This document shows, in pieces, positions 32,930-45,557 of a DNA stretch of 64,000 nt. Made by a program: the position numbers and the translations under genes. Every line of letters starts with the position of its first letter. Position 1 is the first letter of the stretch. The notes under the pieces are model-generated. The model worked only from the letters and a program-made list of their open reading frames with translations, was not told where the DNA came from and did not search any database. Source of the DNA: Dreissena polymorpha (Eukaryota; Mollusca; Bivalvia; Myida; Dreissenidae); NCBI RefSeq assembly GCF_020536995.1, contig NC_068362.1:105111325-105175324 (forward strand), given 5' to 3'.

Positions 32930-34764
32930 AATCTTCGTTATGAGAACCTCCTTTTGGCTAATTCAGATCTTATTTTGATTTTGACAATGCTATTCTCGCA
33001 ACATATGTGTGTATACGTGTAATATGTGTTCAGTTGTATTGCCAAAATGGCTGTTATATATTTATTTCTATATTTAAATGAACCCTGCATTATCGAGACG
33101 TCAAATAAATGGAAGCTTTTAGGGTCTTTGACTAAAAACTTACATATGGGCATACCTATAGTACAGTCAGGCTCCTTTATATTGGACAAATACTCGTATA
33201 CTATGCTAAAATCCAACACGGCACATAATTAAACATTTAAGAAAACGGTTAAAATATGTATAAAAATATCACAACTTCTGAAATTTTGTTGACATACATG
33301 CTCAGAATTTAAAACGTAAATTTAGTATTAACAATTTAACAATTTTAAACGTAAGATCAACATTTCTATCCTATAAAACGCAGGAGCAACTTCAGATTTA
33401 ACCGTAACAATGAACACATAGGTAGTAAAAGTTATGTAGGCATGCTGTACACAAAACATGGTCCCGAATGAATTACAGTTGATATGCGTGTAAACAACAA
33501 TCATATAATTCTCGAAATATGTTTAGAAAAGCGCTTAGTTTGGAATTCCCCATTATGCTGAAAATTCACACACATAGAAAGTATCAGTTTGTCCATGAAC
33601 TTAAATTATCCGACGACAAAAATGAAAGCGTTCAGGTACTTCGACTTAATGATCATTTAAGGGCAAACCCATTGTAGTCTTCTTTTCGTTGGACAAATAC
33701 CTGTATGCTATGCTGAAATATATCATGGTATATAATTATCAACGGTAATAAAATATATAAAAGATATTACAATTTTCGTCATTGTGTTAAGGCACATGAT
33801 CAGTAATTACAGGTGCTTTAAACATAACATTTATATCCTAAATAAACGCTCGGGCAACTAGAGTTATACTCTTATATATCGAATATATATTTAGAAAACG
33901 TTATAGACATGCTGAACATAAACATGGTCCTGAATGGATTCCAGTGGTAACACGTGTAAACAAACGTTATGCAACCCCATGAATATGTTTTAAACGCTTT
34001 GTTTAAAAATTCCCCGTAATGATGGAAATACACACGCATAGAAATTATCAGCTTGTCCATGCATGCAAAATAATTCAACTATTATGGTAAAATGTATATA
34101 TTCCTTTATGCGTTTTTATTTGTCTACCATATATGTTTATTCAGGCGTACACTGTTTGCATATAATTCTTACATAACAATAAGGCGATATCATATTATTT
34201 CGTACAAATGAGAGTTTCAATGATATAAGTTTAATATTAACCAGAACAAATAAGTAGTGAGTCAAGTCAATTTACAATATACGTTAATATGTTAACGTTT
34301 TTTTTGGTATTAAAATACATCATAACATCTTCATTTTGTATATCATTAAATTTTATATAGATATAGATATTTAATTTGACACCATCAAGAGAATGCGTTT
34401 ATATACTTCGACATAATACTGTTTTGGTAGAAAACAAACTAAATGTATGAAAGAAAATAACAGAAGCTAAAACTTTTATCACATGGCTGCAACACGCCCT
34501 TAATATAATAACATGGCAACACAAAACTTTTTATTGATACGTTCTTTTCTTCCAGCAAGTCCGTGTGAATATCAAAGCGCTAGGGGCACTGAAGTTGTTC
34601 GCTGTTGTATAATCTTAGACGCAACTCAGTTTTCAAAATTATGTTATAGCATTTTATATCGCAAGTTTGAAATGAATACACCCCATTCAATTTATAAAGA
34701 GTGTGTCTTAAAGCACAGGTTGAGATGGGTTTTTTATAACATAAATAAAAAAGATGATTTAAGC

Positions 34765-34965
34765 TTCATTTTGGGAAAACAGGGCTTTTTGCATATGCAT
34801 TAATTGTCATCCCAGTACCAGATACTGTCTTTAAACGAAAAACACCATACAATCAGAAAGTGTCGTCCTTGATTAGCTTGTGCGAATTACACAGGCTCAA
34901 TGTGTACAGGCTAATCATATTTGACATGCATTAAGGCCCGTTTTCTCTGAAAGCAGCCAATATAT
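34765..34965. repeat. Diverged GCACAGGCTAAT MITE copy
   Basis: TTTTGGGAAAACAGGGC, then GTGTCGTCCTTGATTAGC, ACAGGCTAATCAT and GACATGCATTAAGGCCCG match the palindromic MITE with one arm degraded. It sits within the duplication cluster. Confidence 0.7.
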
Positions 34966-35212
34966 ACAGATTTCAATGATAAACACTAGACTTGCCAATG
35001 TCGTCTTACAAGCTGTTAAACACTATTGATTAAATACACACACTGCAGTAGTAGCGCAGACGCTCCTAACATTCGTCTTCTGCATAATGTCAATGCAGGT
35101 AGTGCAGGCAGGAAGTGGTTATCGTTCATAGCATAGCTTACAGCAGACTTACTTGCAGTTATCGTTCATAGCCTAGCTAAAGCAGACTGAATTGCAAAAC
35201 TGCCTCTCTACA

Positions 35213-35240
35213 TTAGTTGTGAGCTAAAGCTCACAACTAA
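35213..35240. repeat. Perfect 13-bp stem hairpin
   Basis: TTAGTTGTGAGCT and AGCTCACAACTAA are exact inverted copies separated by AA, within the duplication cluster. No terminator function is implied in this eukaryotic context. Confidence 0.8.
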
Positions 35241-36654
35241 ACACCAACCATAACATTTCACAATGTTGAAAATGCAACCTTATTCTGAAAATGTATATAA
35301 AATAAATAAAAATAAAGCTATCCGTGTAAGTATGAATAATCAGATAATATTATGAACTAGATTGTTGGCAATGCTACTTTCCCAACATCTGTGTTTACAC
35401 ATGTGATTATTAGAGAAAGCATTTGTTAAAGAAAATGGTTTTTATGCAAAGTTCATTCAGTATTAATATGACGAAACAAAAAAACTAGTTCATCTTAGCA
35501 GTTGGATTTAAATTTTGCATCTGTTTAAATGGTGATATACTATTAAAGTCGTCAACGTTTTTGTTGCCAAAATCATTGTTATAGACTTATTTCTTTATAT
35601 AAATTGAACTTAAATTATCCGACGACAAACATTAAAGCTTTAAGGTACTTCGACTTAATGCTGATTTAATGGCAAACCCATAGCGCAGCCTTCTTTTCGT
35701 TGGACAAGTACTTGTATGCTATGCTGAAACCCAGCAGGGTACGTAAATATACATTCACAAAAACGGTAATAAAATATATAAAAGATATCACAACTTTTGA
35801 ATTTGTTAACGTCCACTATCAGAAATTACATGTTCTTTAATACATAACATTTCTATCCTAAATAACATACTTTTAGTAGAAAACAATATAAATTCCTAAA
35901 TAAAATTATCAGATTCTAATACTGTGATCACATTTCTGCAACAAGCCCTTAATATAATAACATGACAACACAAAACTTTTTTATTGATATTTTTTCTTCC
36001 AGCAAGTCCCAAAGAATGAAACCAAACATAACAGTTCAGACTGTGGAAAATGCAACCGAATTCTTAAAATGTATGCAAAAATACATTATTATAAAGCTTG
36101 TTGATGTCAACAAGACAATTGATTCCCATTTTAAATAAAAATTGTTTGTATTTTACATATACCTCATGCTGATACATATTTGTACAATAAACCAAATATT
36201 AAAAACGACAAAAGAGAAATTTGGTCGAAACAAATCATAAGAATGTTTAAAAAGAAATAAAACACGAAGTACAAATCGAACTAATGAATGACGGGTCATA
36301 CGAGCGAACAATATGAGACAGCGCCTTTGGCCTGTTGCGGATAAAAGTGTTAAAATACGACACTCGGACACTTAAACACTTAAAGAACTTTCCATGTACA
36401 ATGAGTTGCTGACTTCGACTAGCTAGCATTCATTTATATACTTCTCAGTCTGGATGTTTTTGTTTTTATGATTTTTTATTTGTATAATTATACATTGTTT
36501 ACTTTCTAAATGCCTTTAAGTTTTATATGATTATCAACAATCCCCTCTCTTTCAGTACATATTTTACTGCTTGTAAAGGAATTTTTTTTAGGTGGTAAAT
36601 ATCATATAAGTTATACTTATTTTCCTTACTTTATATTTCGGTTCTATTAATATA

Positions 36655-37200
36655 CACAACCAAGGTGTACAATTTGGCTCTTTACACCCATAATTGCATC
36701 TTCTTCCTGACCATGTGCGACGATGCTCTGAATAATTAACTATATGAGGTTATTTCTTGAAAGCTTTTTTTTTCAAAAGATGGGATGTAATTGATACTTG
36801 TTCGTTCATTGCATCGTGCCTCAGAAAATTGTAGCGCTGTTGTTCTGGTTTCTTCTTACCATAGAGTAATTAATTTGTAATTAAATTGAACATTTGTAGT
36901 TCTCTTTTATTGCCTTTTAATTTGTGTTACAATCCTATCAGGTAAATGTTTATTTACACGTATGTGTGTTTTGAATATCGCTGGGCCAAATGTGAGGTTG
37001 AGCGCTCTAAAACCGGTTCAAACCCCCAAATGCTTAGCATTGACCGTTCCAATGCGGTGACACCAGCTTTATTCAACGGCCTTTGTTATGTGTGTTGTTT
37101 TGTTATGTTCTATGCTGTGCTGATCGGCAATTGGTCATAGGCCGTAAATAAAGCACCAGGCGCGGTTGATGATGGGAATGCTGTGCCGCTATGGCAGCTG
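36655..37200 (+). repeat. SINE-like repeat, copy 2
   Basis: Homologous to 22130-22690: GCTGGGCCAAATGTGAGGTT, GAGCGCTCTA, GGTTCAAACCCCCAAATGC, TTAGCATTGACCGTTCCAAT, GCGGTGACACCAGC, then a GTTATG-rich tract. GGTTCAAACCC here is closer to a polymerase III B-box than in copy 1. Similarity of the two copies is about 70 percent overall and higher in the core, suggesting selection on, or conservation of, the core in the source elements. Confidence 0.55.
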
Positions 37201-40050
37201 AAGTTTCACCTTGTTTACCTTCATTACAGTGGCATTGAACCTCAAAGTTATGACATCAATATGTACACAAATTTCTAAAATGATTTTTATTTCAAAATAC
37301 ATAAATACATTTCCCGTGAGATATTTCCAGTTTATACCAGTATTATATGTTCAAATTATATTCTTAATTTCATGTTTTTTTGAAGACTTTGCCCATTTGG
37401 GCCCTTCAAAAGTGACATAGCCCCTCGGCGTGAACGATTTTGTTGCCAAAATCATTGTTTTAGACTACTTCTTTATATAAATTGAACTTAAATTATCCGA
37501 CGACAAAAATGAAAGCGTTCAGGTACTTCGACTAAATGCTGATTTAAGGGCAAATCCATAGTACAGGCTCCTTTTCGTTGGACAAGTAACTTGTATGCTA
37601 TGCTGAAACCCAGTATGGTACGTAAATATACATTTACAAAAACGCTTATAAAATATATACCGGTAAAAGATATCACAACAGTTGAATTGTGTTAACGCCC
37701 ATGATCAGAAACTACATGTACTTTAAAACATTATATTTCTATCCTAAATAAAGGCTGGAGCATATAGAGTTTTACTCTTATATAATGATCGCATATTTAA
37801 AACACGTTAAAGGCATGAACATTAAACATGGTCCTGAAAGGATTACAGGGTATACGCGAGCAAAAACAAATTATGCAACCCCAGGAATATGTTTTAAAAA
37901 GCGCTTTGATCAAAATTCCACCTAATTCTAGACATACACATACAGAAAGAATAAGTTTGTCCATGCAAGCGAAATAATTAAACTATTATGGTTTAATGTA
38001 TATTTTTCTACATGCGTTTTATTTGACTACCATAGATGCGTATTCAGGCGTACACTGTATGCATATTACATAATTATATGGCGATATTAAAATCAGTTTT
38101 TCGTACAAATGAGAGTGTCAATGTTATAAAGTTAACATTTATCCAGAAAATATAGGTGATGAATCAGGTCAATTTAAAATAAGCGTTGACGTTTTTTCTA
38201 TATAAAAAGTACAACATAAAATCTACATTAACTATGTATTGTTAATTGTATATGAAGATATTTAAGTTGACCCCATCAACAGAATGCGTTCATATACTTC
38301 GACATAATACTGTTTTAGTAGAAAACAATATAAATGCATGTAAGAAATTATCACGATCTAAAATTTTGATCACATTGCTGCAACAAACCCTTAATATAAT
38401 AACATGACAACTCAAAACTTTCTTATTGGTACTTTTTCTTCCAGCAAGTCTGAGTGAATTAAACCAACCATACGTTTCAGACTGTAGCAAATGTAACCTA
38501 ATTCTGAAAATGTATATAAAAATACATGATAATAAAGCTATCCGTCTAAGAATGGGTAATCAGATATAATTATACAATGTTTTATCAACTAGATTGCTGC
38601 CAATGCTATTTTCCCAACATCTGTGTTTACACATGTGATTATAAGAGAAAGCAATTTTTTAAGAAAAGGACTTATTTTTATGCAAAGTTATATCAGTATT
38701 AATATAACGAAACATAAAAATAAATAAAATATTTCAACCCATCATGGTACATAATTATACATTCACGAAAACGGTAATAAAATATATAAAATAATTCACA
38801 ATTTTCGGAATTGTGCTAACGTACATGGTCAGTAAATATGGGTACTTTAAAACATTTTATTTATATCATAAATAAACGCTGAAGCAAATAGAGCTTTACT
38901 CTTATGTAACGAACACATATTGAGAAAACGTTATAGTCGTGCTGAATATAAAACATGGTCCTGAATGGATAACAGGGTATACACATGTAAACAAAAGTTA
39001 TGCAATCCCAGGAATATGTTTTTTAAGCGCTTTGTTTAAAATTTCCCGTAATGCTGAAAAACACACATACAAGCCCTTAATATAATAAAATGAAAACACA
39101 AATTATGATCCTTTTTCCTGCATTAAATCCGAATGAATCACACTAAACAAAAATTTCACACGTGGGAAAATGCAACCTAATTTTGGAAATTTATATAAAA
39201 TAAATAATAATAAAGCTATCAGACTAAGTATGAATAATCATGAACTAGATTGTTGACAATGCCATCATCTGTGTTTACACATGTGTTTTAAGAGAAAACA
39301 TATGTCAAAGAAAAAGGATATATGTTTATGCAAAGCTAGTTCAGTATTAATATGACGCAATATAAAAATCAATGAACTATTTCAACTAAGCATATTGGAT
39401 TTTAATTGTACAACTATTTAAATAGTGATGTGCTATTTCAGGTCTGAACATTATGTTGCCAAAATGTTTTCGTTATAGATTTATTTCTTTATATGAATTT
39501 AACTTAGATTATGCCGACGACAATAATGAACGCTTTCAGATACTTCACTTAATGCTGTTTGAAGCGCACATCTATATTAAAGGCTTCTTTTCGTTGGACA
39601 AATAATTTTATTCTATGAAAAAATCCATCATCATTCATAGTTATACATTTACGAAAACGGTAACAAAAAACGTAAGATATCGCAATATTTTTAATATTGT
39701 TAACATACATGTTCAGAAATAAGTCTAAAACATTACATGTCTATCCTAAACGCTTAATAAAAAATTTAATGTTAAAAATAACATAATTAATATTATAGAA
39801 AGCATTGGTGGTTTAAATCGGTTAAATCCGTTGGCATGCTGTACCTTAAACTTGGACCAGACCAGAGGATTCACACGTGTAAACAAATATTATGCCTCCC
39901 TGGAAATGTTTTCAGACAAGCAATGCGTACTACATTTTAGCTAGTCTTTGTGAGAGAAGCGACAAATTACATGAAAACAGAAAGCTGCAATGCAAAAAAT
40001 TGGAGTAAAACTGCGGTCAGCGCTTTGTTAAGAGAATAATCATGCTTTTT

Positions 40051-40922
40051 ATTCTCCTGAGCACGAAGTGCTCAAGGTGAGCTTTTAGGATGGTCTGATG
40101 TCCGTCGTCCGTCCGTCGTCAACATTTGCTTTAAACAGCATGTCCTCTGAAGCTGCTGACTGGATTTTGATTAAATTTTCAGGAATGATCAGTGGATAAT
40201 CATCTACAAAAGTTATATAAATCGTTCCGCTCCGCTGATTAAGTAGGTCACATAAGCTAAACAAATGATTTTCCACTTAATCGACATCTCCTATTTAACC
40301 AATGCATGGCTCTTGACCAAACTTCACAGGAATGATCCGCGGATGGTACTCTACCAAGTTACATAACTAGTTCCGTTAACATGCATTATACTAGTAGGTC
40401 ACAGGAGCACTTAATCGACATTCCATCCTAAACCAATGACTGGATTTGGATTAAACTTTACAGGAATGATCAGTTGATGATCCTCTTTTCTCATTAAAAT
40501 AGCAGTTCCGCTCCAATGCTTAATTAAGCAACAAGAGCTAAAAAAAGATATTTCACTTTAATGACATCTCATTCTTAACCAATTATTGGATCTTGACCAA
40601 ACTGCACAGGAATGATTCTTGGATGACCTTTAAACAAATGGCTAAAATCGTTCTGCACCACTGAACAAGATGGCCATCAGAGCTAAAAATAGAAATGCCT
40701 TTAAACGACTTCTTACACTATGCCATTTATTTTCTTTAAAACTTCACGTGACTGTTCTTGGTGACACTTAATAAAGAAAATAAGCCAAAATCGCTCATTT
40801 TGATACAAGTACATACACTTTTGCGCTGACCTAGACACAATGGAAGTCGAATCTGAATATAGATGCCAAAAAGAGCGATGTTCAACAGGTGAGCGACATA
40901 TGTCCATTTTGGCCTTCTTGTT
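40051..40922 (+). mobile_element. Tandem-cored element, CTCCTGAGCACGAAG type
   Basis: Starts with ATTCTCCTGAGCACGAAGTG, then CTCAAGGTGAGC (hairpin) and a GTCCGTCGTCC microsatellite (40098-40118). About five units near 140-150 bp follow, with GGATCTTGACCAAACT, CACAGGAATGATC and AAATCGTTCCGCTCC. The end is CAGGTGAGCGACATATGTCC to CCTTCTTGTT (40922). Same plan and last six bases (CTTGTT) as the TATGCCCC elements, with different ends and core. Confidence 0.75.
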
Positions 40923-42214
40923 TATTGTCGGTTGGTCTGTGATTTCCTCCTCATTATTTGTATTGTAAGACTCCATTTCATAATAAATACCAGTGACAGG
41001 ATCATGGAAAAATAATAAGTTCTGTCCAATCCTTTTGAAAATGTTTTATTTTATTTTTTGTCTGTTTTGAGGGTTTTATTCAAATCAAAACTGTAACATC
41101 CAAAACGATACAACTACATATACATATAAGTGCATAAAATATTAACAGTGGTTACATAAAAAATAGTAGTTCAAAACTTGGTTAAAAAGTAGGTAACACA
41201 TCTGAACATTCAAAATTTACAACAAGCAATAATAAAAAAAATCTACCAAAAACAAAACAAAATAAGGAACATGTATAAACAGATACACGTCTTTTGAAAA
41301 TTGTTAAGTGACAAAAAGTAGTTCACCAGAGCAACTGACTACCGTCTTCAACTTCCCTGCATAGTGTACAACCCTTGTCTTTGACCTAACTTAAAGGTGT
41401 GTTTTGAAATACTTAATGTCTGAAAATTAATGTGAACGTTAATCAGATCCCGGTAATATTAATGTCTACATTACAATGTTTTTACACGTCCCGCAGGCGC
41501 TCAGAAAGCGGAAAAACCAACAGAGCGCAAGTTCTAAATAAAATATATTAGCACAAGCCAAGTAGACATGGTCCCTAAAATTTGTACCGGGCTCAAAGAT
41601 GTTCAGCGAAACTCCTATATCTACTATACGAAAGATAGAAGGGACAAAGTTGTGCCAATTGGTTATGAATGTTAGTTTATAACCCAGAATATGTATTTTT
41701 CCTGCCTCTGTTGCAAACATTGACCAAATAAAGCAGGGTCGGATAAACTAGTTGATATCCTGCAGTACATCACGTGACCGTGATCTAACCGTAAGTATGT
41801 ATTCCTACGCGCCGATTAACATGTTCTAATATTTGACCTTTGAAATTTATTGGGACGCATCATGAATGTTATCGTTATATTATATATCATCCTTTTTGTC
41901 TTCTTTAAAATATATTACCGAACCAGCTTTCCGTATTTATAATTTTCATTTACTTGATTACGCAATGTATGACGTATCTAGTGTGACGTCATTTCTCAGA
42001 TAAAACATACTATCTAGATAGATAGATCTAGTTTCTCTCAGTATTTTAGGGACAACAATTTTGACGCGGTGGTTTTAACCCTGTTTTTTTTTAATATTTT
42101 AAAGCATCGAACGAATCATAAACGTAGATCTATTTCGGATTGTGTGTTTGTCATTCATAAGTGTTAACTTCGATAGGAAAAAAATAATTCGCTACGACAG
42201 GATTACGATTTCGT
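40923..42214. other. No gene recognised
   Basis: AT-rich DNA; a TAGATAGATAGATCTAG tract near 42015 is the only low-complexity feature. Confidence 0.5.
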
Positions 42215-42310
42215 AAATCGGCATTCGAACCCGAATCCATCCATGAGCCATCTGATGATATGATCATATGATATTGGCCTGGGTTCCTCTTCCAATTAAG
42301 CTATCTGACC
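42215..42310 (-). repeat. tRNA-derived repeat head (SINE-like), not a functional tRNA
   Basis: On the minus strand GGTCAGATAGCTTAATTGG (42310 inward) fits a tRNA acceptor strand plus A-box, and CGGGTTCGAATGC (42233-42221) fits a B-box. The spacing between them is too long (about 60 bp with a CATATGATCATATCATC insert) and no matching 3' acceptor strand closes the fold. Best read as the tRNA-like head of a SINE or a tRNA pseudogene. Confidence 0.55.
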
Positions 42311-43250
42311 TTTTAAAAATATGTAGGTAAACTGCAATGTTGTATAATAGCATGATACCTTGCTTAAGAAAATTTTACAAAGAATTACATTTAATTTATA
42401 TTTTGTTATGATTTAGAACAGTATATTGTCAGTTCAAAAGCTCAAATGAGTTAATGTTTGAAAAGCCCACAAAAGCTTCTGTTTGTAAAAATGATGCTAA
42501 TTAATTTGCCGACTGTGTATAGTTGAGATAAAATCACCTTATTTTGCACAAATCTGGTAAAATATATATGGTTTGAATACCAACTGCGGATAAGAGCAAC
42601 AGAACAGTCCTTGTAACTAAATAACTCTAATATTTTAATAAGTAATTATCTAAACCATAAAGTGACCTATACTTCGATAATTATGTATACCTGAAGAGAA
42701 GATATATCGAAGGTGAATATTGCGTAACACATGAAACTATACACGGTTTTTCAATAAATAGGAACAATGCCTGTCGCCAGGTAATAACGACACATTGACG
42801 ATATAAAACACGGGCTATCCTTGTTATACATTATAAACCCATTCATATAAAATAAAAATTAATCGTAGTTTGGCATTTCAGATCAAATAGTTAGCAAAAG
42901 TGATTTAACAAAACATCTAATTTAAATGTCCGTTACTGTCGCCTTCTCATATTAATTACATTATACCATCCACATATAAGTAACCTCTGTGATACTGTTG
43001 GTTTTAAACAATGCATTTTCTTCGAAAACAAATATGTAAATATGTAAATGTAAACTATTGCAGCACCAATTGCTACGGGGAAGTCAAACAGAATGTTTCA
43101 ATTGGAAAACAACACTCGCGTGAATATTCAGAACCTTTATGAACAGTATTAGATTTAGCAATAGTGCTTATAATAAATTAAACTTTCGGTTTACTGGTAT
43201 AAATGAATATACCCACACAATAATGGGCTAAAGTCAAAGAAGTTGAATAG
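42311..43250. other. No gene recognised
   Basis: AT-rich DNA without supported features. Confidence 0.5.
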
Positions 43251-43687
43251 TATATCAGAGGGGGTAATCACGTGACAAACAAGATGGCGACGTCCATGCC
43301 GAGGCAGGGTATTTTTCGTCGTTTTATACCCTTTATTACTTGTATTTTTTTATGCCGCTCATTTTCCAGCCATATTAGGAAGAAAGTTACTGGCTACTAT
43401 TTCATAGTAATATTCGCTCTACATTTCGACTTTACTCGGTGCGAAATTTCTTAGCGGAATGACCTAATTAGGGCTCCATTAAGAAAAATTTGCGGGGAGT
43501 CAAGTCGAGATATTTAGCGAATTTAAATACGAAATATACGCTAATCACCTTTTACTGATATGGCTGGAAAGTGAGCGTCATTTAAAAAATAAACAGAGGT
43601 AATAAAGGGTATAAAACGGCGAAAAATAATTGTCTCGGTATGGACGTCGTCATCTTGACTATCACGTGATTACCCCTTCTGGTATAT
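43251..43687. repeat. Palindromic MITE with GTAATCACGTGA ends
   Basis: TATATCAGAGGGGGTAATCA, CGTGA (43251) is inverted at 43687 (TATACCAGAAGGGGTAATCA). The similarity continues inward about 120 bp through AAGATGGCGACGTCCATG, CGTTTTATACCCTTTATTAC and CTCATTTTCCAGCCATAT, about 80 percent alike. About 437 bp. TATA at both tips may include a TA target site, suggesting a mariner-type MITE. Confidence 0.8.
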
Positions 43688-45124
43688 GCGATCGCAGAAA
43701 TGTCCGTGACGATAAAATATCCGTGACTTGTAACATATATAACGTTTCAGGCATGTTGGGAGATTGGGATTTATACTTCCATTGTGTTTATTTCATTGCA
43801 ATGGTTTATAAAGAATGCTAGCACTTATGTGTGTGCCTAAATTATATTATGTTAATATTGTAAATCTGCAAAGGAACAGTTTGTGTGGTCTAAATGCTCA
43901 GTTAACACTATTTTTCACAAGTAATATATGTCACACTTAAGAAATATTTTGTATAGATAATGCCATTATCATCCATTTCTGCATGTTTAGCGCGAAAGCT
44001 CTGTATCGGCTATTGTTTAATGTTTGCTTCACACAATACATTTTTCAATGTTTATTAAATTTCCGTTACTCTATAGTGTCGTTTAAATTTATTGAAGTGC
44101 ACTTATATAGGAAACAGAACGAATAAACATATGTAATTAGTGGTTCACCTCAGTCATAAATATGATTATTTTGTAATTAACATTATATCGAAATCAACAC
44201 AACACGTTTTATACAAAATACAAAACTTGTGTTCAGTACATATTTAAAAAAATGAGACAACACAATTTTTCTTTCTTCATTTGATCATTGAAATTTTCGT
44301 GAGATAAAAAAGAAACACTTCACTGACGGTCTCTACAAACAGATAGGCATCTTCAGAATGAGGTACTTTTATTGTAAAATCCTCTGTACATTATACAGTC
44401 GTTTATATTCTGCATATTTGACAATAAAACAAAGTAACAGACATTTAGAGTAGGCTCTGTTGAATAATATACACGGGCACAAACAAACCATCATATATAA
44501 AAAAGTATAATAGATATGCATGTAAAACTTCGCATGTACGTGTGTGATGGATATGGCTCCTCAATAAACATATCAAAAACGCATGCGTAAATATTTTAAA
44601 AAAATCAATTGTACACCCCTGGTGTTCCTATTTATTGAAAAACCGTGATAAACAAATTGTGCAGCAAACAAAGATTGGTATATACCAAGGAGCTATATAA
44701 TAATCTATTATGTATGTCCTGGCATTTCCTCCTTAAAACACTAAACAATCAACTAGAACCTACAATGTAAAAATTTAGAACAGCCAACTGCTGCTACCTT
44801 CTCAATTATAATTTTCACTGGCATCAGCAATGATTTCTCCATGTTGCATACTGTACTTAGATTTCACAAGGGCCAGGCAGCATTTTTGTTTTATTTTCCT
44901 TTGTGAGCATTTAAAGTCAAAGTAATTTCAAATTACCATAATTGAGGAATAAATGCAAGGTAGGTCAGCGATAATTATGTCACCCACCAAAACATATTAT
45001 TTAATACCATTGATATAACACTTTGATAATTTTACACTTGTAAGTATATATTTTTTAAGTACCAAAATACTAGGATTAAATTAATTTGTATATTCCTAAC
45101 TACTGTTTAAAACGTCATTTTAGT
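43688..45124. other. No gene recognised
   Basis: AT-rich DNA; no supported frame or repeat. Confidence 0.5.
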
Positions 45125-45247
45125 TAGCGACTGTCACGTCACCCACCGTACTCAAGGTAGCGACTATCACGTCACCCACCGTACTCAAGGTATAGAATGT
45201 CAAGTCAGCCACTGTACTAAAGGTAGCGACTGTCATGTCACCCACCT
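45125..45247. repeat. 33-bp tandem repeat, 3.7 copies
   Basis: TAGCGACTGTCACGTCACCC then ACCGTACTCAAGG, repeated at 45125, 45158, 45191 (diverged) and 45224 (partial). Confidence 0.9.
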
Positions 45248-45557
45248 CAAAGTTATTTATATTTTATTTGAATTTATGTTTTAAATATGGTTAATCACAT
45301 TTGATCACATCTTTTGATTGCTTGAATCAATCACATTTTATAGTATCTATAAACATTGCACTATTAGTATTTGTAGTAATTATCAAATAATTAATTTAGA
45401 ATGTTCTTTACCAGAAAGGTTAGCCCAGATGTCAATAAGAGCACTATCTCCCTCACTATGAGATATTGTCAAAGGTAGCAATATTTGTTTGAATCATGCC
45501 ATTTTGTGAGGCATAACAAGTAAGCTAAATTCTTGTATTTTTTGCAATAGAAGAGAA

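Larger units (their letters stand above)
32930..39950. repeat. Cluster of diverged duplications of an AT-rich segment
   Basis: Words recur in the same order and strand: TTAAATTATCCGACGAC near 33602, 35610, 37488 and 39507; TTTTCGTTGGACAA near 33687, 35695, 37573 and 39589; AACATGGTCCTGAATGGAT near 33925, 38955 and relatives; TCTTCCAGCAAGTC near 34550, 35998 and 38448; CATCTGTGTTTACACATGTG near 35385, 38622 and 39269. Units are modular, from about 0.6 to 2 kb, 70-90 percent alike, with one SINE-like insertion at 36655-37200. No protein is recognisable. TCTTCCAG|CAAGTC looks like a splice acceptor, and AATAAAGC follows in several copies, so an old transcribed unit is possible. Confidence 0.75.

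Noticed and set aside
34513-34803. 96-codon open frame in the duplication cluster
   Set aside because: The frame is not conserved in the other copies of the same segment, so it is unlikely to be coding.
42215-42310. Functional tRNA gene
   Set aside because: A- and B-box-like words are present, but the spacing is too long and the acceptor stem does not close.
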